Assembly: GCA_024036415.1 (NCBI GenBank)
Contig: JAMWET010000784.1
Coordinates: forward strand, 68,501-132,500
Source: Prochilodus magdalenae
Taxonomy: Eukaryota; Chordata; Actinopteri; Characiformes; Prochilodontidae
DNA: 64,000 nucleotides
Reading direction: 5' to 3'
The first letter of the stretch is position 1. Every line of letters starts with the position of its first letter. The position numbers and the translations under genes were made by a program. The notes below the pieces were generated by a model. That model had not been told where the DNA came from and searched no databases. It saw only the letters and a list, made by a program, of their open reading frames with translations. Below, one piece after another: positions 14,601-26,590 of the stretch.

Positions 14601-17600
14601 AGAACCATGCTCGCTGTGCGTTTCACCCCAGCCACCGCTCGCCAGTCTCTCTGTAGGTCACTCGAGGTCATCTTACGGTGGGTAAGGGACATTGGAATGA
14701 GGTGGTGCTCATCACGGTCAGTAGAGAGTGGGTTCGGCCCTCTGCCAGTCTGTAGCTGTGTTGTCCTGTGTGTTGGCTGCTGGACCTTGTTCTTATGAAC
14801 CAGACGCTCACTGTATCTGCCAGTACAGCTAGAACCCAACCTTCGGTTCCTCACTAAGAACCTGCTGTACATGTGGAGACGCTGATTTAAGAAGGAACTG
14901 GAGTGGGCTCTTAGTTATTTCCAGAGCTGCATGTATGTGTATAAGACATTTTCGGCACATAAGTATATCACTTTAGCTCATAACATCAGCGACGCTTTGC
15001 ATTTCTCCATCCTTCTGCTAAGAGTTATCTTCCATCTATTGTCCTAATAAGGGAGTATATTGTACTCAATGGCTGTTGGCCGAAAACCGAACACACACGA
15101 AGGGTGGTGTCTGACTTCTGCACAACACGTGCCGTATGCTTTACAAGTCAACACCAGCGTCGTGTCTTAATTGAGGACATAGACATCAACGCTGTGAGTG
15201 ATATTCCTTTGTGTAAGGCTCCTGTGTTTAACACACCTCTGGAAAGACTCCACCTCCTGCAGGAATTTCTCACACGCCCCAAGTAGAGGCTCCACCCTGG
15301 AATGAAAGAAAAGGCCAGTCTGATATTAAAGACAGTGTATAAGTGGTGAAAGAGTTTTTGTGGGTATATTAGAGAGAGAGTGCTGACCCTCGTTTGGTGC
15401 GGGTGGACAGAATGAGCTGTAGGGCCTTGGCCTGCAGGCGTACGTTGTGAACGGTGGCCACCTGACGCGTCTCCAGCCCGCTGTACAGGAATTCCAGCTT
15501 ATACGTCTCCTCGAGGATCTAACGTGTAACACAAGCGGTATTTAGCTGTACACAACGGAATATAAAAACTAACATGGAGAATATAATAATACAACTATTA
15601 CACACAGCAGGTGAAACAAGTATCGGACACATCACCAGTCTGAGAACTGAACACTTGAAGAAAGAGTGTTTATTTATATAGCACCTTTCATATACTCTGG
15701 TCATTCCCAGTGCTTTAGAAATGACAAAATAGATTATCATACTAGATAGTTAATTCAAATAAAAATTTTAACTCATTTTATATAGAGACCCTTCTACCAA
15801 ATTAGTTGCGACTGTAGTTGATAGGAAAGCTATATTGAAAATACTCAGACCTAATTATTCATAACCGTTCAGGATTATGTTCTGATATTTATACACAAGG
15901 CATTAATAGAGATAGTTAGTAATCAACTCAATATATATAACATTTTTCCATTTACTGTATAAATTCTGCTGGGATGCGTCTGTCCCCAAACCCACACCCC
16001 TAAACATACATTTTTTATAAAGATCTGTTTGATTTATTTTAAAGCTAAAGGAATAATTACAAGTTCTTTATTTAAATAAAGCTCTCCCATATTTTTATAC
16101 GTCACTACACTAGGAGTTTGGGTCTATAGATTGAAGTGGGCTGCGTCCCTAGTCATGTACAGGTTGGCATTAGTGAACTCTGAAATGTGGATTTAAATAT
16201 TACAATTTACTTTTTAGTAGAAATCTAAACAATTGTTTACACTCTAGTGTGTTCATGTACCTGCTGAGCAGCGGTTGATGCCATTGCATTCTGCTTCAGA
16301 CAAAGAGGCACCGCCATGTTCCACAGCTTCTCCTGTAGAGCCTGGTATGATGCAAACACAAACATCTTAATATTCTTATTTTGGACTCAAAATCATAGTA
16401 TCCCAGACATGCAGCTACAAAACTCCCCCCCAAAAACAACTATATCAGCTGACACACAAATTTCGAATGGTAATCCAATTTTGCCATTTTCTTAAATTCT
16501 GAATTATTTTAAATGCAGATAAATTCATTAAGATCAGTTTGGTCTGAAATGTTCCTTTCTAGGGAAACTAACAGAGTCAGGGTTGTCCATGGTGGTGTGG
16601 TAGGAACCAGACATCCCAAGAGCTTAACGTACCTCTAACAGTTGTCAGTGATGGTCATTTGGTTTAAGCATTTCACATCAAACCTCTCTGAATGACTGTT
16701 TACGGTTCGACCACTGGATAAAGCAGACACTCTGAGAAATCACTTAAGAACTTGGGCTTGTTTCTCACTGAGTTTGGGGCCAGTTTCATACTCTAAAACA
16801 GCTATACAAGAATCTGACCATCTCATAAGGGGTTTGTAGGAGACAGCACTTAGTATTTATTTATATTTATGTATTACACTGTTCTTCAATTCAGGAGTCA
16901 CAGTCAAAGCAGGTATGATGATTCTGAACTTGCAGTGACACTGATGTTAATGCTGGTGTGGATCCGAAATGAAAGGCACTGTTTCCACTGAGAGTAGTCC
17001 ACCAAAACTATCCAACAACAGCATTTCTACACTCATTCACCACCTCATCAGCTCTATGCACTGTGCAGCAGCAGATGAGCTACCGTCTCCGACTGTCCAT
17101 CTATAAGGTGGACCAGCAAGGTAGGAGTGTCTAATAGAGTGGACAGTGAGTGGACACTGTGTCTAAACACTCCAGCAGCACCTCTGTGTCTGATCCACTC
17201 ACACCAGCACCACACACACTAACACACCACCACCACGTCAGTGTCCCTGCAGTGCTGAGAATGATCCACCACCCACATCATACCTGCTCTGTGGTGGTCC
17301 TTTAATGTTTTCATGCTATAGCTGAACAAAAGTTCAATAGGTCCGCACCAACATCAGACTATATATACCAGGTGTGCATACCTTCATTAGCAAAAGCTGA
17401 CAGTGCAGGTATGTGGCACAGAAGTCGGCTGATCCAGCTAGCTCTGTCTGCAGCTCTCCAAGCCTCTGCAGATCTCTTTGTGGGGAGAAAGACGTCAGTG
17501 CATACTCAACATGAGTCATGTGTAACTTTAACAGCAGAAACGTGTTTGGCACCTGATAGTGAAGTCTAGCAGGTCCTGAGCACCAGGGGAATCAAGGTTC

Positions 17601-20241
17601 TGCAGGGTGCTGACCCGTGCAAGGCTCTCCTGGAGGAACTGCTGTGCTGATTCCAAACTACCAGACCTCACTTCCGACAACTCGGAATCCAAGACTGCGG
17701 CCTGCTTCCTGCCTGGTAACTGAAAGAGACAGGCGGTGTTGCACAAGAGGCCAAAACCGAAAGGCCTTGACATGCACTGCTCATCTGAGGACACAGATTA
17801 CAACTTTCTTGCCAGTGGTTTGCAATAACCGAACTAATTCAAGCTTAAGCTGGTGTATTTAGAGATACACCATACACACTTCCTGCTTGTGATGTAAGCA
17901 CTCAGAGGTTCAACCACCTCAACAGTTTGGAAAAGAAACCTGTTAGATCATTATGGAGCTAAAACCCTTTATATCGAAGAAGCCAGAGCAGGTATTAGTC
18001 CATACAGTGGCTGCAGCTCTTACCCTGAGGTGGGGTACCAGATGGGACAGGCTGTCCCGCAGGTAGGCATAGTGCCGGAAGGTGTGGTCTGAGAATAGAG
18101 CCGGCATGGTCGGACAAGATTTTGCTGCGTTGAATACCAGCACTAACACAGCGATGTCTAATTAAACGCAGATCAGGAAAACGACTCCATGAATACGATG
18201 TGAATCACACTTTGCTGAGATTTTCCCTCACAAAATTCAACATGTAATGTTTTAGTTCTAATTTGTCTCAATACAAGATTACAATATATTACCACAAAAT
18301 GTCATGGTGCATCCCGGTATTAGACAACTGGATCGGCATGGGTAATGCTCAAAACAAAAATAACATCACAATGGGTGGGTACTATTTAATCGGTAGGTAC
18401 TATTCATGAGGTGGGTACTAAGGGTAGGTACTATACAAGAGGTGGGTACTAAGGGTAGGTACTATACAAGAGGTGGGTACTAAGGGTAGGTACTATTCAA
18501 TAGGTATTTACATTTACGGGATTTAGCTGACACTCTTATCCAGAGCGACTTACAAGGTTAATCATCTTACAGGTGGGCCAGTGTAGTGTTAGGAGTCTTG
18601 CCCAGGGACTCTTATTGGTGTAGCACAGCATAGACACCCAGACCGGGATATGAACCCGTCTCCCACATGTGGTGGTGACTCCCTGGTGGGCAGTGGTGTT
18701 ATCCACTGAGCTACACCAACCCACTATTCAAGAGTAAGGTACTACTGGTAGGTACTATTCAAGAGACAGGTACTAATGGTAGGTACTACTCAAGAGGTAG
18801 GTACTACTGGTAGGTACTATTCAAGAGACAGGTACTAATGGTAGGTTCTATTTAAGAAGTATTTACATTTACGGGATTTAGCTGACACTCTTATCCAGAG
18901 CGACTTACAAGGTTAACCATAGTACAGGTGGGCCAGTGTAGTGTTAGGAGTTTTGCCCAGGGACTCTCATTGGTGTAGCACAGCATAGTCACCCAGACCG
19001 GGATTTGAACCCGTCTCCCACATGTGGTGGTGACTCCCTGGTGGGCAGTGGTGTTATCCACTGAGCTACACCAACCCACTAATGGTATTTACCACTATGG
19101 TAAGTACTATTCAAGAGGTAGGTACTCATGGTAGGTACTAATGGCATGTACTATTCAATAAGTAGGTATTAATAGTAGGTCATATAAAAAAGTTAGGTAC
19201 TACTGGTAGGTACCATTCAATAGGTAGGTACCATTCACGAGACAGGTACTAATGGTAGGTACTATTCAAGAGGTAGGTACTATTGGTAGGTACCATTTAA
19301 GAGACAGGTACTAATGGTAGGTACTATTCAAGAGGTAGGTACTGTTCAATGGGTAGGTACCACTGATAGGTACCATTTAGGAGCTAGGTACTATTTATAA
19401 GGTAGGTACTATTCAATAGGTAGGTACCACTGGTAGGTACTATTCAAGAGGTAGGTACCACTGATAGGTACTATTTAGGAGCTAGGTACTATTTATCTTG
19501 AGTAGTACCTACCATTAGTACCTGTCTCTTGAATGGTACCTACCAGTAGTACCTAACTTTTTAATATGACCTACTATTAATACCTACTTATTGAATAGTA
19601 CATACTATTAGTACCTACCATAAGTACCTACCTCTTGAATAGTACTTACCATAGTGGTAAGTACCATTAGTGGGTTGGTGTAGCTCAGTGGATAACACCA
19701 CTGCCCACCAGGGAGTCACCACCACATGTGGGAGACGGGTTCAAATCCCGGTCTGGGTGTCTGTGCTGTGCTACACCAATAAGAGTCCCTGGGCAAGACT
19801 CCTAACACTACACAGGCCCACCTGTAAGATGATTAACTTTGTAAGTCGCTCTGGATAAGAGCGTCAGCTAAATCCCGTAAATGTAAATTTATAAGGTTGG
19901 TACTATTTAATAGGTAGGCACTATGGATACATATTATTCAACAGGTAGGTACAGCTGTTAGGTACTATTTAAAAGTTAGGTGCAGTTTAAAGAAGATATA
20001 CTATGAGTAGGTACTTATCAATGGGTAGGTTCTATTTAACATTGAGGTCAAATGGGTCGGTACTATGGGTGGGGACTATTCAGTGGGTAGGAACTACTGG
20101 TAGATCCTATTCAATGGGTATGTGCAGTTTAAAATGAATGTACTACAGGTAGGTTCTTTTCAAAAGGTAGGTTACAATGGGCAGGGGTATTGAGTGGCTG
20201 GGTGCTATACAATGAGTAGGTATTGTTCATTGGGTGAGTAC

Positions 20242-20273
<32 letters not shown>

Positions 20274-23200
20274 CAGATAGATACTTTATTGATCCCAGAG
20301 GGAAATTCAAGGTTTTTCTTTTTTTTTTTTTTTTAGATAGATAGGGATGGAGCTACTGGAACAGGCAGCCACTCACGTCGGCGCCGGAAGAAGCTACTAT
20401 GCATTGGAGAGGTACTATTTGATGGATAGGTAACAGGGAGATACCAATGTACAATGCACAACCAACAAAATAAACAAATAAACAAATAAACAAAAAATAA
20501 ATAGACACATCTCTAAAAGGGTTAAAAGAACAGACGCAAAATCATAAACTGGGCAGGATACATGCAGGGTCGTCCATGTCTGGCTCCGGAGTGTCAAAAT
20601 AGGGATGTGTGCTGAGAAGCTCAGGGACGCTGGGCAGCACTAGGGTGGGATGCCGAGAGCCAAGAAACTTGAGACATCTAAAGAGGGTGACAGGAAAGAG
20701 GAAGACACAAAGAGATGTAAAAGTAATTCTAAAAAGACACGGAACAAACTTAAATGCTTTAATGCAATGATCTACAATCTACAATGTGGATTCTGGAATA
20801 TTAGACTTATATATAAAATATTAATTTAAGTACTCTCAGGTTAAATCCATAAAAAGTTTGGTGGATCATTTATATTGTCTCTATTACACTGTGGCATTCA
20901 CTGTAAACTACACGCTTACAAGTCAGTTTTATTTCTGAACTCACTTCCACACAGAGTTGCGATCGGTGGGGTACTTGGTGAGGTTCTTCAGCAGCTCCAG
21001 CAGGGCCAGCTGGATGCACTCTTTAGTCGACACGTTCGTGTAGCATAGCAACTCATGCAGAGCCTCTCGAATGTCCCTCGATGAATCCTGAGGTTAACAA
21101 TGAGAGAATGACGGTCACTGCCAATACATAAATCAGAATCAGAAATTTGGGCCACGGATGTTTACACACACGGCATTTTGGTTTTCATCCAACCAAACTA
21201 GACGTATTACATTACAATCGAGTACTCCATAACAATTCTGTAAGGAAGAGGTGGATAATACTAAAAATAATTTCCTAACAAGAAACTAGTCTAAACCAGA
21301 CCTAGTTCTTTACAGTATACACCAATCAGCCATTACATTAAAACCACTTTAATGTGTCTACACTCTTTATTCATGACATCATCTCCACTGACCATACAGG
21401 ACACTCTGTAGGTGTACAGGTCCAGACCGTAGTACATCTGTTTCTCTGTATACTGTATTACCCTGTTCTTCAATGGTCAGGACCTCCACAGGACCACCAC
21501 AGAGCAGGTATGATGTGGGTGGGGGATCATTCTCAGCACTGCAGTGACACTGACTTGGTGGTGGTGTGTTCCACCAACCAAAACTATCCAGCACAACAGA
21601 CTATGGGCAGCGTCCTGTGCCCACTGATGAAGGACTAGAGGATGACCAACACTGCACTCTGCAGCAGCAGATGAGCTATCGTCTCTGACTGTACATCTAC
21701 AAGGTGGACCAGCAAGGTAGGAGTGTCTAATAGAGTGGACAGTGAGTGGACACAGTGTCTAAACACTCCAGCAGCACTGCTGTGTCTGATCCACTCACAC
21801 CAGCACCACACACACTAACACACCACCACCACATCAGGGTCACTGCAGTGCTGAGAATGATCCACCACCCACATCATACCTGCTCTGTGGTGGTCCTGTG
21901 GGGGTCCTGACCATTGAAGAACAGGGTAATACAGTATACAGAGAAACAGATGGACTACAGTCTGGACCTCTACACCTACATGGTGTCCAGAGTGTCAGTG
22001 GAGCTGATACAATGGACAGTGAACGTAGATACAAGGAGGTGGTTTAAATGTGATGGCTGATGTCTTATGAACACTTTATAACAGACCAAAACACAATTGT
22101 AAGGGAAACATGGCTCACTATATTGATTTGAGTGAATAAGAAGCTCAAAGTTGTAAGTAAATATTTCTCTACTGTCTTGGTTGAAGAAATACGTTCTTAC
22201 TCCATCGACTTTTAACGCATGTGTAATCGATTTCTGGACCATGTTTACTGACCCATATTTGAAGAAACATTCTTAAAACATGTGAATAGACAAATAGGAT
22301 TTTTTAACAAATCAAAAAAAAAAGCTTTTGAGATGAGTAAGGATATTAGTGTATTCTCCAGTGGTGTACTACAGCACCTCCAGCACAGCGAGCACAGTGT
22401 CCAGCTGGTCCTCCCTCAGAGTGATGTGGGTAGAGATTTGCCTCAGCGCGTGGATCGACTGCAGACGCACCTCCTCGATCTCATCATTGAACATGTCCAC
22501 CAGGAAATCCAGGCACTTCTCTGCAAAGCTGGGAGACGACTGCGCCAGGCAGCAAAGTGCCTCTACAGCCGCAATCCTCACTTCTGCAGGGAACCAAGCG
22601 CACAAGGACATCAGCATGTGTGCTTAACGTTAACAGTCGTGTATCAGGTTCGTGTGTCGTAGTCAAGCTACGAGAGGACTCTCGGGTCCTGTCCGGGTCC
22701 TTTGAATCAGTTTAACCGGCTTTACGTACTTCATAAGCTGCTCTGTGTAAAAGGAGGACATCATTCACGACATGAATACGTACCATACATCTCGTCCTCC
22801 AGACCATGAACAAAAGCTCCACAGGCTCCAGAATCAATGAGGTTCACTCCTGAAGTGTCCACTTTCTCTTTCGGGGCGTCGTCTGCCCATTTCCGGCCGG
22901 AGGAGAACTCCCCGGAGGTGTAGAGCTCTTTAGCTCGCTCATGTGCTGTGCGTTTCCTCTACAGCGTGAATGAGCAGAGAAACGGAGTTAACAGAGCTCT
23001 ATCAATACCTTCAGTGACAGTCAGCAGAATCTACTTCAGTATTGTTGTCTCCAAAGCAGTGGTCCTCAACCTGATCCTCGTCCAGCACACAGATACGCTT
23101 CTTGTACTGACCATATTCTGTTTTTTAATGGTCAGGACCCCGACCAGACCTCCACAGAGAAGGTGTCCAGCAGCACTGCTGTGTCTGATCTGAGCACAAC

Positions 23201-26200
23201 ACACCCTAACACACCACCACCGCTGCAGTGCTGAGAATGATCCCCCACCCACATAGTATCTGCTCTGTGGTGGTCCTGACGGGGTCCTGACCAATGTAGA
23301 ACAGGGTAATACAGTATACAGAGAAACAGATGGACTACAGTCTGGACCTGTACACCTACAGAGTGTCCTGTATGGTCAGTGGCGCTGATACAGTGGACAG
23401 TGAGTGTAGATACAGGGAGGTGGTTTTAATATCTATGATCTGGAACATATATCGTCGCAGTCCAGAGAAAACACGTCTTCACTTCTGACGATTTTTACTT
23501 TTATACAAGAAGACATCACTTGAACACATCCTGTGATGTGCTCCTCACACAAGGATCAATAGAAATATCCCAAATGGAAGTTTAGGTCCCCTCTGCCATG
23601 CTGAGGTTAGGAGGAGTGTTTCTGCTGGGACTGCTCATCAGGCTTAGGGATAAAACAGCCACAAGAAAAAGGAACTGTGACCCTTTTTAATATTTAACAC
23701 TCCACTGATGCCATACGTGGATCTCATGGTGAAAAAGATACTGTACAGAATGGATAGTTCTACTTTGAAGGGCAAATTAAATTGTGTGTCAATAATGAAG
23801 AAGCTATTTCACACCGGGCAAACTTAATTTCGACTAGATTACCCAGGCATGACTAGAATACGTCATGTGCCCCAAAAGCCTGTGGGCACATACTTGGATA
23901 ATACTTCACCCATGTGTGCATATGAACGCTTATTAAGGCAGCCATTTATGCCAGGAGAGTGGAACCATGGTAGCTAACTGCACATGCTCTTTGCCTGTTA
24001 CTGTGTGAGATCATACCCTGAGATCGGACATCAGCTTCTTGTCCAGCGTCTGCTCCAGGAAGTGTGGGCTCACCTGCTGCATGGAGCCCTGTTGGTGGAA
24101 AGATGAAGGGATTACATAATAAGCATTTAGATAAAGCAGGCTGGTTTAACATAATACCACTCCAGAAACAAAACCACTCAACCAGGAGCTTGGCCGCCTG
24201 CACTCGGACCACCCATGAGCCGTCGCTGACCATGTGACAGATTTTCCCAAAGGAGTCATCTATCAGCCGGATCTCCTCATTGGATGAAGGGATGGGGACA
24301 ATGCTGTAAGTAATTAGAAGGAGATTAAAAATAAATTTTTATTTGACGCTTTCGCCCCCAGCCACTAACAATAAAGAGAGGGACCTACACACAGCTCTGG
24401 AAATAAATCAGAACCCACTCTAGTTTCTTCTTAAATCAGCGTCTCCACATGTACAGCAGGTTCTCAGTGAGGAACCGAAGGTTGGGTTCTAGCTTTACTG
24501 GCAGATAATCGAGGTCCAGCAGCCAACACACAGGACAACACAGCTACAGACTGGCAGAGGGCAAAACCCCCTCTCTACTGACCGTGATGAGCGCCACCTC
24601 ATTCCAATGTCCCTTACCCACCGTAAGATGACCTCGAGTGACCTACAGAGAGACTGGCGAGCGGTGGCTGGGGTGAAACGCACAGCGAGCATGGTTCTTA
24701 AAACAGGCTTCTGGAGGTCATTAGTGATTTTCTAAATAAACAGATCTAATACAATATCTGATCTGGAGTTTGGGAGACATGGTTCCAGTAGTGTAGAGAA
24801 TAAACCAGAACTGAGGAATTCTGGTCCAACACAAACCCAGAACCTGAACACCTAGAGACACTGATCACTTACAGGTGCTCTCAAATTTTTCCAGAGCTGT
24901 ATGTAGATATTTATAAAAACATTATATACGTAATATATTTATTTGAAAAACATTAAGTGCACATCTGTCCGAAATGCTCTCTCGTTGAACTTGCGAGAGA
25001 GCTCAGACATAGTGATAGAAAACACAGTAGCAGCAATTCTATACATTCCACTGTGACCAGCATGAGCATGCTGTAATTCCTGCGGGGGCAGATCCGAATG
25101 AGTTAAACGTGTCTCTGAATGGATTCTGTCTGGGAAGATGTTCCGTGTCACAGGGTTCTACAGCATCCAGACACTAAAGTCCATTTAACAAAGCTTGAAA
25201 TGTTTGAAAATTACACCACCTCTCGGGGTAAAGCTGGCTCAGCACCCACACCATCTGCACAGCCGCTGACCGCACTTGCTCATAATCATCAGTCAAGAGT
25301 TTGCAGGCCTGTAGAAAATATAAACGCAGGTCTGTGTTCATTAATCAGAACCAGGGTGAAAATCTAACGTATTCAGCTTTTCCCTTCCCTAAAACGAAGC
25401 CATGCAACCAAAACATGCAGCTTGGTGTCTGAAGTTCCCTTCGTGTAGCTACAAGACCAGTGTAGCTAACAAGTAACAGAAGCTTAACACCACCAAAGAA
25501 GACAGTGTGAGCTATAAACACGGACAGGAGCACAGTCAAAATTCAGGACTCCAATTCCCTCCTGCTGCTGAAATTAGCGATAGGACTGGCATACAGCGTC
25601 AGAAACCACCCAAAGCATGGCTACCCTGTGCGATCAACACATCTGTAATGCGTCAGTACAGGCCTGGGCGATATCAAAGGGCTTTACCTGGTTGTATGCG
25701 GTCTGCTGGAGTTTCATTCCCCGTTCGTGCAGCTGCAGCTGAGGATGGAAACACCAGAAGATGCAATCAAATTCAACAAAGCTCAAAGTCATAATGGAGC
25801 ATGAATATCAGAACAGCACACACCATAGCTTTAATAGACGCGGTGCGCACACGGGGGTCCTGGTCACTGAAGTAGTCACTGATGAGGCTCTGGACGTCAC
25901 GGAGTGGTGCGACGGAGGGGCCGGCCTCGGTCTCTTTGGTCAGAGGCTTGTCAACAGTTCCCAAACAGCCCAAGAGCTGCAGACACTTATTCCGTACACC
26001 AAAGTAGGTGCTGTTAAGGTGCTGCAAAACACAATTACAAACACATTACACACACACCTCAAAAGTGTCTCTAGGTGTACAGGTTCTGGGTCTGTGTTGG
26101 ACCAGAATTCCTCAGTTCTGTTTGATACCTTGCATGCCACCTCGATGAGCCTCTGAGTTACTGCTGTGTTCTCTGGGAGCTGCGTGCCAATCACTAGCAG

Positions 26201-26491
26201 AGTGTCTAACAGCTGCGCCAGCACCTGGTTCGACTCTGTAAGCAACACAATATAAAATATATCACTTATTATTTCAGACAATATGAGAGAAACACTGTTA
26301 CAGAACTTCTACAATCACCATAAACAGACTTTAACACAGAAATGTGGCTGATGACCAGTGGTGGACAGTAACTAGGTAAATGTAATTAGTTTCTGTACTT
26401 TCCTGAAGTATTTCCATTTTGGACGACTTTGTGCTTTAACTCCACAACATCTCAAACTCTAACATCTGACTGTTTCCTCCTCTACATTATG

Positions 26492-26590
<99 letters not shown>

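Larger units (their letters stand above)
18862..19888. repeat. Inverted repeat of about 390-400 bp per arm
   Basis: Left arm about 18862-19265 (SINE, then ACCACTATGGTAAGTACTAT, AGTAGGTATTAATAGTAGGT, AAAGTTAGGTACTACTGG). Right arm about 19497-19888 is the reverse complement in the same order, including the same array variants. Spacer about 230 bp of array. Arms look more than 90% identical by eye. Because the array units match one by one, the second arm must be a copy of the first rather than an independent SINE insertion. Confidence 0.85.
18378..20260. repeat. Degenerate GGTAGGTACTATTCAAG minisatellite with embedded SINEs
   Basis: INTS4 intron 13 is filled by a loose array of about 18-20-bp units based on GGTAGGTACTATTCAAGA, with variants (ACTAATGGTAGGTACT, GAGACAGGTACT). 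Three SINE copies interrupt it. Around 19497 the array switches strand (AGTAGTACCTACCATTAG), and the segment to 19888 is an inverted copy of roughly 18862-19265. Confidence 0.9.
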
